This document shows positions 26,391-34,770 of a stretch of DNA of 64,000 nt, one piece after another; positions within the stretch are counted from its first letter, which is position 1, and the number at the start of each line of letters is the position of its first letter. The notes under the pieces were generated by a model, which was not told the DNA's origin, did not search any database, and saw nothing but the letters and a program-made list of their open reading frames with translations. Both the position numbers and the translations under genes were made by a program. Source of the stretch: 13-2-20CM-66-19 sp036273735 (GTDB lineage Bacteria > Pseudomonadota > Gammaproteobacteria > Steroidobacterales > Steroidobacteraceae); NCBI GenBank assembly GCA_036273735.1, contig DASUHA010000115.1, positions 1-64,000 on the forward strand. Reading direction: 5' to 3'.

Positions 26391-28472
26391 CTACTGCGCG
26401 ATGTTGTCCGCAGTCTGCGCCGCCGCCTGCTCGCCTTCCGGGACGGGCTGGGCGGGCGCGCCGGGTATCACGCGGCCTCCGTGTCGCGCCAGCGCGGCAT
26501 CGATCAGGCCCCGCAGTTGCCGGACGATCGCAGGCTGCTGGGCGGCGAGATCGGTCCGCTCCCCGGGATCAGCGGCTACGTCATAAAGCTCATCATGCAG
26601 CGTTGGCATGAAAGGGTAATGCAGCGAGCCCATGTAGTGAATGAGCTTCCAGCGGCCCTCGACGACCGAGACCGAGCCGGTCTTGAGCGCGGCGAAACGC
26701 GGATTTTGCTCGAAATTCATGCTGAAGATGGCGCGATCATCCGCCGGCGAGCCGCTCTGCGCACCGTCGCAGGCACCGATGAGCGACTGTCCTTCCCAGT
26801 CCCGCGGGGCGGCCACTCCGGCCAATGCCGCGAGCGTCGGCGCGATGTCCGCCTGTTGCACCGGTTGCGCACAACGGCTGCCGGCGGTCTCGCCGGGCAG
26901 TTTGATGATGAGCGGTACGTGGATGATCTCGTTGTACAGTCCGGGTCCGGTGTGGGCCCCGTAGCCATGGGCGAAGCTCTCGCCGTGATCTGCAGTGACG
27001 ACGATGGCGGTGTTGGGTCCCAGGGCCTGCAGTGCCGCCTGCAGGAACGCGCCCGCATATGAGTCGGCATACGCGACGGCTTCATCGTATCGGGCCTCGA
27101 GCACCTGCGCCTGGGATGGCTTGAGGCGCGATTGGATCCAACCCCAACTCGGCTGAGTGCTCGCCGCCGTCCTGTCGTGCCTCGATGCATCGAAGCGGCC
27201 GAGCCATGGCGGGGGTACGGCGTAGGGGGAGTGCGGCGGGAAGAGATGTACCCAGAGGAAGATGGGCTTGCTGCGGTCGGCGCTTGCCAGCCAGTGCAGC
27301 GCCGGATCGATCGCCAGTGTCGGATCGTGCTCCAGGTTTTCTGGCGGACCGTGAAGACGCGCGCTGAGCTCGTCTATCTCCTGTAAGGGCGACAATTCGG
27401 ACGCCGCGCACACGTATCGTAAATACGCCGAAAGCCCGTCAGCGCAGAGGGTGACGCGTCCGATGCGGTCCGTACTCGCAAACTGGAAGAACTGGCCGAA
27501 GCCCTGCTTCGCAGCGCCCGCGATTGCATTCGTCGACACATAGCCCGTGCGATAGCCCGCCTGCTCCAATGCGGCGGGCAGTGACGTGCGCCGCGTATAA
27601 GTGAGCGGCCAAACGGGCAGCTGCAGCGCCCGATGCGTCCAGGGCAGCGTGCCGGTCAGGATCGTCGCGACTCCGGGAGTGGTGAAATTGGCATTTGCGT
27701 AGGCGCGATCGAACGTCACGGCACCCTGGGCAAACTGCCCGAGCGCCGGAGTCGTCGGCCGCGAGTAGCCGTAGAGAGACATGTGTGGCGCTGAGAGCGC
27801 ATCGATCGTGAGCAGCACGATGTTGGGGCGTGCGGTGCCCAGTGCCGGCAGCGGCGTCACTGTTTTGATCGGGTGTGCTTGTCCAGGGTCCGCTGGTGAC
27901 GGCGCGGGCAGCGCAGTGGCGGCGACACCCGCGCGGCCTTCCATTCTGCCGTGATGCCATCCGAATGCCGGCAGACTTGCCACCGAGAGGAGCCCCGCGG
28001 CGCTGCAGACGGTGGCGATGGGCATCAGCGCCCGCAGTGCGGCTCGGCCCTTCACCGTTGCGGCGACGAGCACCCCGGCGAGCACGGTGATGATGAGCGC
28101 AGCGTCGGCTGAGAGTGGCAGCGTGCCGTGGAATGTGTGGAGCCAGGCACGCAAAGACCCTATCAGAGTTGCGACGATGATGATTGCGGTGACCGCCAAC
28201 AGCAGCGCGCGAGCCGCCGCGGCCAGGCGCACGCCGGCGGGCCGGCGGATCGCCTCCAGCCCGCGGAGCGTCCCCGTCAAGACGATCCAGAAAGGGAGGG
28301 CGACTGCCGCCAGGATGATCCATGCCGTCGCATAGAGCGGCAGCAGGTCGATCGCGCGGAAGTCGAAGAGAAACTGCTCGCAGTGACTGGCGAACGTCAG
28401 CGGCAGCGCGATCCCGAGGACCGCGAGACAGGGCGAGGCGGCGAGCCGCCACGCCCGAAGGTCATTCGGCAT
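26391..28472 (-). CDS. membrane-anchored sulfatase-fold protein with Thr in place of the FGly Cys
   Basis: About 693 residues. Five or so hydrophobic helices in the first 170 residues precede a linker and an alkaline-phosphatase-superfamily domain. Metal-site blocks are NIVLLTIDALSAPHMSLYGY and VVTADHGESFAHGYGAH. At the nucleophile position it reads NFTTPGVATILTG: the Cys of C-x-P-x-R is Thr264 and the Arg is Val, so it cannot form formylglycine. A Thr nucleophile is what LtaS-like and phosphoethanolamine transferases use. A phospho-transferase or hydrolase role at the outer face of the inner membrane is plausible. Start: ATG at 28472; a GTG at 28517 is possible. Confidence 0.8.
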   Translation of the reverse strand: MPNDLRAWRLAASPCLAVLGIALPLTFASHCEQFLFDFRAIDLLPLYATAWIILAAVALPFWIVLTGTLRGLEAIRRPAGVRLAAAARALLLAVTAIIIVATLIGSLRAWLHTFHGTLPLSADAALIITVLAGVLVAATVKGRAALRALMPIATVCSAAGLLSVASLPAFGWHHGRMEGRAGVAATALPAPSPADPGQAHPIKTVTPLPALGTARPNIVLLTIDALSAPHMSLYGYSRPTTPALGQFAQGAVTFDRAYANANFTTPGVATILTGTLPWTHRALQLPVWPLTYTRRTSLPAALEQAGYRTGYVSTNAIAGAAKQGFGQFFQFASTDRIGRVTLCADGLSAYLRYVCAASELSPLQEIDELSARLHGPPENLEHDPTLAIDPALHWLASADRSKPIFLWVHLFPPHSPYAVPPPWLGRFDASRHDRTAASTQPSWGWIQSRLKPSQAQVLEARYDEAVAYADSYAGAFLQAALQALGPNTAIVVTADHGESFAHGYGAHTGPGLYNEIIHVPLIIKLPGETAGSRCAQPVQQADIAPTLAALAGVAAPRDWEGQSLIGACDGAQSGSPADDRAIFSMNFEQNPRFAALKTGSVSVVEGRWKLIHYMGSLHYPFMPTLHDELYDVAADPGERTDLAAQQPAIVRQLRGLIDAALARHGGRVIPGAPAQPVPEGEQAAAQTADNIAQ

Positions 28473-28740
28473 GTCCGCTCGGGCGCTCTGTACTCTGCTT
28501 TCCTCTGGCACGGTCACCCCGTACGACCGCCACTACTGCATTCGCGACCTTTGTGCATGCACGTACGATTGTACGGCGCAGAAATGCGAACGCGGAGCCG
28601 ATTGCGATGAGTAGTGGAAAGAGGAACTGGTAGAGGGCGCCTGCCGAGTTCGGATCGATGTAGGCGTACGCGGGCCTCAGTGGCACGCACGTGAGCAGGG
28701 CGATGACGGCAACCGTGCCGATGAGAGTGGTGCGCTTCAT
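28462..28740 (-). CDS. small exported/membrane protein with YIDP motif
   Basis: A 92-residue protein. A signal peptide ends in AYA just before YIDPNSAG, followed by one hydrophobic helix (LYQFLFPLLIAIGSAFAF), then a basic tail. Small proteins with an AYAYIDP start and one helix are repeatedly found next to sulfatase or phosphotransferase genes; their job is unknown. The 3' end overlaps the start of the sulfatase-like gene by 11 bases, so the two are coupled. It may be an accessory or anchoring subunit of that enzyme; this is inference. Confidence 0.75.
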   Translation of the reverse strand: MKRTTLIGTVAVIALLTCVPLRPAYAYIDPNSAGALYQFLFPLLIAIGSAFAFLRRTIVRACTKVANAVVAVVRGDRARGKQSTERPSGHAE

Positions 28741-28771
28741 AGCAGCCTATCTTGAGCAAGGGGTGTACCTG

Positions 28772-29866
28772 TCATGCCTCTCCCTCGCCGAATCGCTGCC
28801 GTGCGGCCTGCATCATACGATCGAGCTGCAGCACGGACTCGTCATCGGGCATCGCGGCGCGCTCGCCGCGATGGATGGGAACGGATGACAGGGCTGTCTC
28901 GATGTCGGCGGCGAGCGTGCGTTCGTCGCGTCCGGGCCTGTCGCCCACGAATTGCAGGATTTGCCGCAGCACGCGCTCAGGGTCCGTCTGCAGAGCCTCG
29001 AAGTCAACCCAGAGCAGATTCTCTGGTGTCATCTCTTCGATACATCGCTTCAGCACGTCGGCGCAAGCCCGCATCGACTCGCTCATGAACCGTTCCAGCA
29101 TGTCCGCGGGACATTCCCAAAGCGCATACAGGCGCATCATCGCGCTCCACATCCTGACGTTCGATGCCCACACCTCGCCGGGATGTCGGCCGATCCAGAC
29201 AAATCGCACTCGTGGGAAGAGCCGGCGCATCGCCGGGATGCGGAACGTGTGTCCCGGCGATTTGAGCAGCAGGCGACCCCCTCCTGCGGCGATGCCGCGC
29301 ACGAAATGTTGCCAGCGATCGGTGCCGTCTTCGCTCTCCAGCCACGCTGCTCGGCCGCAGTCGAGCAGCCGGCGAGGATCGATCAGGCCCCGATAGATCG
29401 AGCGCTCGCCGAGAAGGAGCAGCGCGAATTCGTCCTCCTGCGGGCCCTGTGATGCGATCACTCCCTCATCCATCGGTCGCTTCACGGCGGCAGAGCGCGC
29501 CGGTGCTCCGGTGAGAAAGCAGGTCGACGGATTGAAACACTGCCACGTCTGCGGTGTCACCCAGCCGCCGCAGGCGCTCACCAGCTCGTGCAGAACCGTG
29601 GTACCCGAGCGCCACAGTCCCACGATGAGCACCGGGTCGGAGGGCAGCTCGCCTCGCGGCATCCGCTCGAGCTGGGTGCGCCAGTTGAGCTCGAACCAGT
29701 GGGTGTGCCATCGCAGCCGCAAGCTGTAGCCGAGCGGTGCCCGTGCAGGCTTACCACCCTCGCGGATCCAGTCGGCGAGCGCACGCGCCCCGAGCAGAGG
29801 CTGAAAGGCGGAGCTTGGCAGAGCAGTCACCCCACGATAACTGCCCGGGCCACCTCTGCGTTCCAC
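28772..29866 (-). CDS. sulfotransferase family protein
   Basis: A 364-residue protein with the two PAPS-binding motifs of sulfotransferases: the 5'-phosphosulfate loop GLWRSGTTVLHEL and the 3'-phosphate block RVRFVWIGRHPGEVWASN. It transfers sulfate from PAPS to an acceptor that is not identifiable from sequence. It leads the minus-strand set that includes the YIDP protein and the two sulfatase-fold enzymes, so one locus contains enzymes for making and breaking sulfate esters. The start is uncertain: a GTG at 29866 is annotated, and a GTG at 29830 is an alternative. Confidence 0.85.
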   Translation of the reverse strand: MERRGGPGSYRGVTALPSSAFQPLLGARALADWIREGGKPARAPLGYSLRLRWHTHWFELNWRTQLERMPRGELPSDPVLIVGLWRSGTTVLHELVSACGGWVTPQTWQCFNPSTCFLTGAPARSAAVKRPMDEGVIASQGPQEDEFALLLLGERSIYRGLIDPRRLLDCGRAAWLESEDGTDRWQHFVRGIAAGGGRLLLKSPGHTFRIPAMRRLFPRVRFVWIGRHPGEVWASNVRMWSAMMRLYALWECPADMLERFMSESMRACADVLKRCIEEMTPENLLWVDFEALQTDPERVLRQILQFVGDRPGRDERTLAADIETALSSVPIHRGERAAMPDDESVLQLDRMMQAARQRFGEGEA

Positions 29867-29969
29867 GTCATCTGCTCCGTGTCCATTGCGCGCCCGTAGG
29901 CATGAAGATCAGCCGTCGTCGTAAACTGTGCGGCGGTTGACCGCGGATGGCCGCGCCCCCCAATCCCCT

Positions 29970-30686
29970 ATGAGCAGAACCTCGCGGCTCTTCAAACTCA
30001 TGGATGCCCTGCGTGGCCGGCGCCGCCCTGTCACGGCGGCACAGTTGTCCGGTGAGCTATCGGTCTCCACGCGTACGGTCTACCGCGACGTGCAGACGCT
30101 CGTCGGACTCGGCGCACCGATCGACGGAGGTGCCGGCGTCGGGTATGTGCTTCGGGCCGGCTTCTTCCTGCCGCCTCTGATGTTCGGCGAGGAGGAGCTC
30201 GAGGCGCTCGTGCTCGGCGTCCGCTGGGTGCAGGGGCAGGGCGATACCGCGCTAGCGCAGGCGGCCGACTCAGCACTGGCCAAGATTGCCACCGCCTCAC
30301 CGCGGGACCTGCGCGACAGGATTGCCGAGACCGGTCTCTGGGCGCCGCGGTTCGGCAGGCCGGCGCAGCAGGGCGCGGGTTTGCGCGTCATCAGGGAGGC
30401 GATACGCCGCGGGCAGAAGCTCAAGATCCGCTATCGCAGCATCGGCGGCGCCGATACCGAGCGCCTGATCTGGCCGCTGGCGCTGGTGTTTTTCGAGGGT
30501 GCAAGGCTGGTGGCTGCCTGGTGTGAGCTCAGGAGCGACTTCCGTCATTTCCGGGCCGATCGGATCTCGAGCCTGGAGGTCACGGGGGTGTCCTATCCGA
30601 AGCCGCGCCGGGAGCTGACGCGTCTCTGGCGTCAGCAGCTTCGGGCGCCCGATCATTCGGGCACCGGCGGCCCGACCGACTGCTGA
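29970..30686 (+). CDS. HTH-WYL transcriptional regulator (YafY/DeoR type)
   Basis: A 238-residue regulator with an N-terminal HTH_11 domain (LFKLMDALRGRRRPVTAAQLS, VSTRTVYRDVQTL) and a WYL-type ligand-binding domain in which the motif reads RYRSIGGADTERLIWPLALVF. Regulators of this family respond to nucleic-acid fragments or small metabolites. It is divergent from the sulfotransferase gene and precedes the GST gene on its own strand by 69 bases, so either could be its target. No clear ribosome site precedes the chosen ATG. Confidence 0.88.
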   Translation: MSRTSRLFKLMDALRGRRRPVTAAQLSGELSVSTRTVYRDVQTLVGLGAPIDGGAGVGYVLRAGFFLPPLMFGEEELEALVLGVRWVQGQGDTALAQAADSALAKIATASPRDLRDRIAETGLWAPRFGRPAQQGAGLRVIREAIRRGQKLKIRYRSIGGADTERLIWPLALVFFEGARLVAAWCELRSDFRHFRADRISSLEVTGVSYPKPRRELTRLWRQQLRAPDHSGTGGPTDC

Positions 30687-30755
30687 CAGAAACTGTCACG
30701 CGCCGCAGGCAGCATAGCCGTCAGGTACTCTCCCGCTCTGCAAACGGAGACTCGC

Positions 30756-31373
30756 ATGCGCCTCTATCACCATCCGTTCTCGTTCAACTCACGCCGCGCC
30801 GTGATGACCGCTCTGCATCTCAGGGCGCCCGTGGAGCTGGTATTCGTGGACCTGCAGAAGGGCGAGCAGCGCCAGCCGCAGTTCCTCGAGCTCAATCCCA
30901 ACCACAGAGTGCCGGTGCTCGAAGACGATGGCTTCGTATTGTGGGAGTCGCATGCCATCATGCAGTACCTGGCCGACAAAACTCCGCGGCAGACCCTCTA
31001 TCCGGCGGAGACCCGCGCGCGTGCCGACACCAACCGCTGGCTCTTCTGGTCCGCACAACATTTCTCTCCCGCCATCGGCATTCTCAACTGGGAGCACGTC
31101 ATCAAGGGCATCCTCGGCCTCGGCGCCGCCGATCCCGCCGAGGTCCGCCGCGGCGAGGGACTGGTGCGTGAATTCGCCGGCATTCTCGATGCGCACCTCG
31201 GCCGTTGCGACTGGATCTGCGGCGATGCGCTCTCGCTCGCGGACATCGCCATTGCGGCGCCGCTGAGCACCGCCGTGCCGGCCAAACTCCCGATCGGCGA
31301 GCTCACCCACCTGCAGCGATGGTTTGCGCAGATGCAGGCACTCGAGGTGTGGAAGAAAACCGCGGTGCCCTGA
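30756..31373 (+). CDS. glutathione S-transferase family protein
   Basis: A 205-residue cytosolic GST. The N-terminal thioredoxin-like domain has the catalytic-region Ser in FSFNSRRAV, the glutathione-binding cis-Pro region NHRVPVLEDDGF and WESHAIMQYLA. The C-terminal all-helical domain has the DISIA-like LSLADIAIAAPL motif. It would conjugate or reduce electrophiles with glutathione. A GGAGA ribosome site lies just upstream. It converges on the second TonB receptor with 17 bases between. Confidence 0.9.
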   Translation: MRLYHHPFSFNSRRAVMTALHLRAPVELVFVDLQKGEQRQPQFLELNPNHRVPVLEDDGFVLWESHAIMQYLADKTPRQTLYPAETRARADTNRWLFWSAQHFSPAIGILNWEHVIKGILGLGAADPAEVRRGEGLVREFAGILDAHLGRCDWICGDALSLADIAIAAPLSTAVPAKLPIGELTHLQRWFAQMQALEVWKKTAVP

Positions 31374-31390
31374 AGCGCGCGGCGGCGCGA

Positions 31391-33538
31391 CTAGTGGAAC
31401 GCCGCCGTGAAACCCGCGAACACGTTGAAGCCCGGCGCGGGCTCGAAGTAGCGGCCGTTACCGTCATCCACGATGATCGATCCCGCGTAACGCCGGTTGA
31501 GCAGGTTGTTCAGCCGCAGGAACAGGCTGAGGCGCATCGAGCCGAGCTGCGCCGCGTATCCGCCGCTCGCATCGAAGACCGGATAGGCGGCGGCAAACTG
31601 TGAATTCGCATCGTTGACCGCGATCGCGCTGATGTACTGACCGATCAGGCTACCTCGCCAGCCGAGTGGCTGACCCCACTCCACACTCGCGTAGCCGTCG
31701 TTGTGCGGCACTCCGGGCAGCCGGTTGCCCGAGGCAACCGGCTGGTCCGGCGCGGCGCACGGGGCGGAGGCGCACGTCAGATATCCATCGACGTAGATCG
31801 CGTCGACGTAGGTGTAGGCCAGCCGGGCACGCCAGGCATCGGAGAGACGGTAATCGAGCGAGGCCTCTGCCCCGCTGCGCCGTGTCCGCCCGGCGTTCTG
31901 GTAAGTGGATCGGCCGCCGACGTTCGTTGCGACGACGATCTCGTTGCGGGTCCGCGTGTTGAAAACGGCGAGCTCGGCCGAGAGGTTGCGCTGCAGCCGC
32001 ATCTTCGCGCCGAGCTCGCTGTTGGCGCTGCGCGCCGGCCGCAGCGCGAAGTTGAGTCCGGGTCCGCCGTCGGACCGGTAGGCGAGCTCCGAGCCGAGGG
32101 GGGTCTGGAAACCCTGGCCGTAGGAGGCATAGAGGTGCAGCCACGGCCGAGCGGCGAAGAGCAGTCCGGCAACGGGGGAGGTGGCGGTATAAGTCACTTC
32201 ACCGCTGTCGTTGCCGTTGGTCGGCGTGATGTAGTGGTCCTCCGAGAGGAACCGCACCTCACTGTGCCGGACACCCGCCGTCAGGGTCCAGCTCGGGACG
32301 AGCTCCCAGCTCGCCTGTGTGTACTCGTCGATGTCCCGCGCGATGTCGTTTTCATTGCGCCGCTGCGTCCCGAGGACGCCGAGCGTGGTACCGACGAAGT
32401 TGTTCTCGCCGCGGCGCAGCTCGTTCTGCGTGTCGTAGCTCAGCCCCGTGACCCAGGAGAGCGGCCGACCCGCGAGCGGCCCTTCCCAGGTCCAGCGCAC
32501 ATCGCCGCCGCCGAAGGTCCGGTCGAGGTCGACCACCCCGCCGGAGCTCGTGGGTGCCTTCTGTGCCCCGACCGGTATCGACAGGAACTGCAGCACCGAG
32601 CGATGCCCGTAGTACCCCATCAGCCTCAGCGACTGACGGTCCGTCAGCTCGAGCTGCAGGATGAGCCCGCCCTGCTGCTGCTGCAGGCTCTTGCGAGTGT
32701 TGAATTTCAGGGCCGCCGGGTCGGTGCCGTTCGGGTTGGCGGCGAACTCCGCGGCGGTGAGCCCCAGCGGGTCGTTCGAGTCCGGGCGCGAGAGAACGTT
32801 GGCGACGAAAGTCAGCTTGGCGCGCGATCCGAGGCTGTAATCGACCTTGCCGTTGAAGGACTCGCTACGCGCGCTCTCGTGGGGGCGGTAGCCTTCGACG
32901 AAGAAGTGGGTGAAGGCCACGTTGTAGGCGAGCGGTCCTCTGGCATCGCTCGCATCGACGCCCGCGCGAAAGGCACCAAAGCTGCCGTAGCCCATGCTCG
33001 TGCGCACCTCACCGGGCGAGGTTCCATCGGCAGTGAAAATCTGGATGACGCCGCCCGCGGAGTTGCCGTAGAGCGCGGAGAACGGCCCACGCAGCACCTC
33101 CACGCGCTGCGCGGAGTCCAGATTGAACTGCGACACCTGCCCCTGGCCGTCCGGTCCGGTCTGCGGGATGCCATCCTGGTAGATGCGCACACCGCGGATG
33201 CCGAAGGTCGAGTTCGCGCCGATGCCGCGAATGGAGATCTGCTGATCCTGCGCATAATTGTTACGGTTGCGGGCCAGCAGGCCCGGGACGAAGCCGATGT
33301 CGTCGGACAGGTTCACTCCGAGGGCATCGTCACGCAGCGCTGCTGCCGGTACATCGCTGATCGACGCCGGCACGTTGAACGCCGGTACCTGCACCCGCGT
33401 GGCCGTGATCACGATGTCGCCCAGGCCGCCCAGCGGCACGGTCTCGGCGCCGAGTGCCCGGCCGCTCCCGAGCATGGTGGTGGCGAGTATCGCTAGCGAT
33501 GCGGCCGCAGGCCGCACAAGGCGTTGTTGTTGTGTCAT
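31391..33538 (-). CDS. TonB-dependent receptor
   Basis: A 715-residue outer-membrane receptor with a signal peptide ending near GRALGAE, a TonB-box-like DIVITATR, a plug (LSDDIGFVPGLLARNRNN, ISIRGIGANSTFGIRG, QRVEVLRGPFSALYGNSAGGVI) and a 22-strand type barrel ending in FAGFTAAFH. The RGPFSALYGNSAGG plug signature is shared with siderophore, cobalamin and quinone-type receptors, so the substrate stays open. It is monocistronic. An ATG at 33538 was preferred over the GTG one codon earlier; neither has a strong ribosome site. Confidence 0.9.
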   Translation of the reverse strand: MTQQQRLVRPAAASLAILATTMLGSGRALGAETVPLGGLGDIVITATRVQVPAFNVPASISDVPAAALRDDALGVNLSDDIGFVPGLLARNRNNYAQDQQISIRGIGANSTFGIRGVRIYQDGIPQTGPDGQGQVSQFNLDSAQRVEVLRGPFSALYGNSAGGVIQIFTADGTSPGEVRTSMGYGSFGAFRAGVDASDARGPLAYNVAFTHFFVEGYRPHESARSESFNGKVDYSLGSRAKLTFVANVLSRPDSNDPLGLTAAEFAANPNGTDPAALKFNTRKSLQQQQGGLILQLELTDRQSLRLMGYYGHRSVLQFLSIPVGAQKAPTSSGGVVDLDRTFGGGDVRWTWEGPLAGRPLSWVTGLSYDTQNELRRGENNFVGTTLGVLGTQRRNENDIARDIDEYTQASWELVPSWTLTAGVRHSEVRFLSEDHYITPTNGNDSGEVTYTATSPVAGLLFAARPWLHLYASYGQGFQTPLGSELAYRSDGGPGLNFALRPARSANSELGAKMRLQRNLSAELAVFNTRTRNEIVVATNVGGRSTYQNAGRTRRSGAEASLDYRLSDAWRARLAYTYVDAIYVDGYLTCASAPCAAPDQPVASGNRLPGVPHNDGYASVEWGQPLGWRGSLIGQYISAIAVNDANSQFAAAYPVFDASGGYAAQLGSMRLSLFLRLNNLLNRRYAGSIIVDDGNGRYFEPAPGFNVFAGFTAAFH

Positions 33539-33658
33539 CACAGCCGGCGTTGGCGGGAGGGCGCTGAATTATCGCGCGGAAGATGCGCTGGTTCCATCCG
33601 GATGCCGGACGGCAGGTGGGGCTGTGCCCGCTGCGCTACAAGGTACGCATGTGTCTAG

Positions 33659-33690
33659 AGATTATCGCTAGCCGCTGCTCGCGATAATCT
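33659..33690. repeat. inverted repeat upstream of the TonB receptor / downstream of the protease
   Basis: Perfect 10-base arms, AGATTATCGC (33659-33668) and GCGATAATCT (33681-33690), with a 12-base loop. It lies 8 bases past the protease stop and about 120 bases ahead of the receptor start. There is no T tract. It could terminate the protease transcript or act as a repressor site for the receptor. Confidence 0.5.
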
Positions 33691-33698
33691 GGAGGGAC

Positions 33699-34640
33699 TC
33701 AGTCAGCTTCCGGGACTACTGTGACGGACTGCGTCTTCCCGCGGCGCAGCAAGCGGATCGCAATCTCGCGTCCCGCGCGCTCGGCTGTCAGCAGGCGATG
33801 CAGCTGGTCGACACCGGTGATGGATTCGCCGTCGAGCTCGAGCAACAGGTCTCCCTGCTCGAGCCCCGCCCGCTGTGCGGGCCCCCCCGCCAGGACTTCC
33901 GAGACCATGACCGCTCCTGACTGCGTCCGCTCGAGTGCGCGCTGCACTCGACGGCCGAGCGCGATGCTCTGGCCGGCGAGCTTCAGACGACTGCGTCGTA
34001 CGCGCCCGTGGCGCATCAATTGATACGCAACCTCGATCGCCGTGTCGATGCCGATGGCGAAGCAGATTCCCTGGGCGCCGCCGGCCATCGCCGTGTTGAT
34101 GCCGATCACGCGTCCTCCCGTGTCTGCGAGCGGGCCGCCGGAATTACCGGGGTTGAGCGGCGCGTCCGTCTGAATCACGCTTTCGATCAACCGGCCGGAT
34201 GCCGTACGCAGCGTGCGCCCGAGGGCGCTGATGATCCCGGCAGTCACCGTTGCCTGGTATCCCAGGGGATTGCCCACGGCAATCACCAGTTGGCCGACCC
34301 GCAACCCTGCCGAGCTGCCGAAGCTGGCGTGCGGAAACCCGCTGCCATTGAGTCTGAGGACGGCGAGGTCGGTTGCGGGGTCATCGCCCACACGTGTTGC
34401 CGCGCAGGTTCGGCCGTCTGACAGCGATACCACCGCGGCATCCCCACGCTGCGCGACATGACTGTTCGTGAGCAGGTAGCCGTCCGGCGTATAGATGACC
34501 CCCGACCCAGTACCTCGCGCCCGGCCTCTCGCCGAGCGCACTTCGACGCCTGCCACGGCCGGCCCCACTGTCTCGACGCTGTGAGAGACCAGCTGGGAGT
34601 ATGGGTCGAGCTCGGGTTCGAGGATCTCGTCGTGCGGCAT
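33699..34640 (-). CDS. HtrA/DegP-type S1C serine protease with one PDZ domain, no leader
   Basis: A 313-residue trypsin-fold protease. The catalytic triad is complete: His61 in TNSHV, Asp91 in ATDLAVLRL and Ser167 in NPGNSGGPL. A C-terminal PDZ domain runs from about residue 225 (SGAVMVSEVLAGGPAQRAGLEQGD). There is no signal peptide or membrane anchor, so it appears cytoplasmic, unlike DegP, DegQ or DegS. It is divergent from a paralogue that has lost all triad residues, with about 130 bases between the two starts. Confidence 0.88.
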   Translation of the reverse strand: MPHDEILEPELDPYSQLVSHSVETVGPAVAGVEVRSARGRARGTGSGVIYTPDGYLLTNSHVAQRGDAAVVSLSDGRTCAATRVGDDPATDLAVLRLNGSGFPHASFGSSAGLRVGQLVIAVGNPLGYQATVTAGIISALGRTLRTASGRLIESVIQTDAPLNPGNSGGPLADTGGRVIGINTAMAGGAQGICFAIGIDTAIEVAYQLMRHGRVRRSRLKLAGQSIALGRRVQRALERTQSGAVMVSEVLAGGPAQRAGLEQGDLLLELDGESITGVDQLHRLLTAERAGREIAIRLLRRGKTQSVTVVPEAD

Positions 34641-34770
34641 CCCGACGAGGATCGGGGCCGCAGGCGCGTTTTCACCCGGTCAAACGGCCGGGTCCGGCCC
34701 GGCCATCCGGCTGGTACCGGCGCTAGGTGGCACATCGCAGACTTCCCGCTATCCTAAAGCGGAGAGTCCC

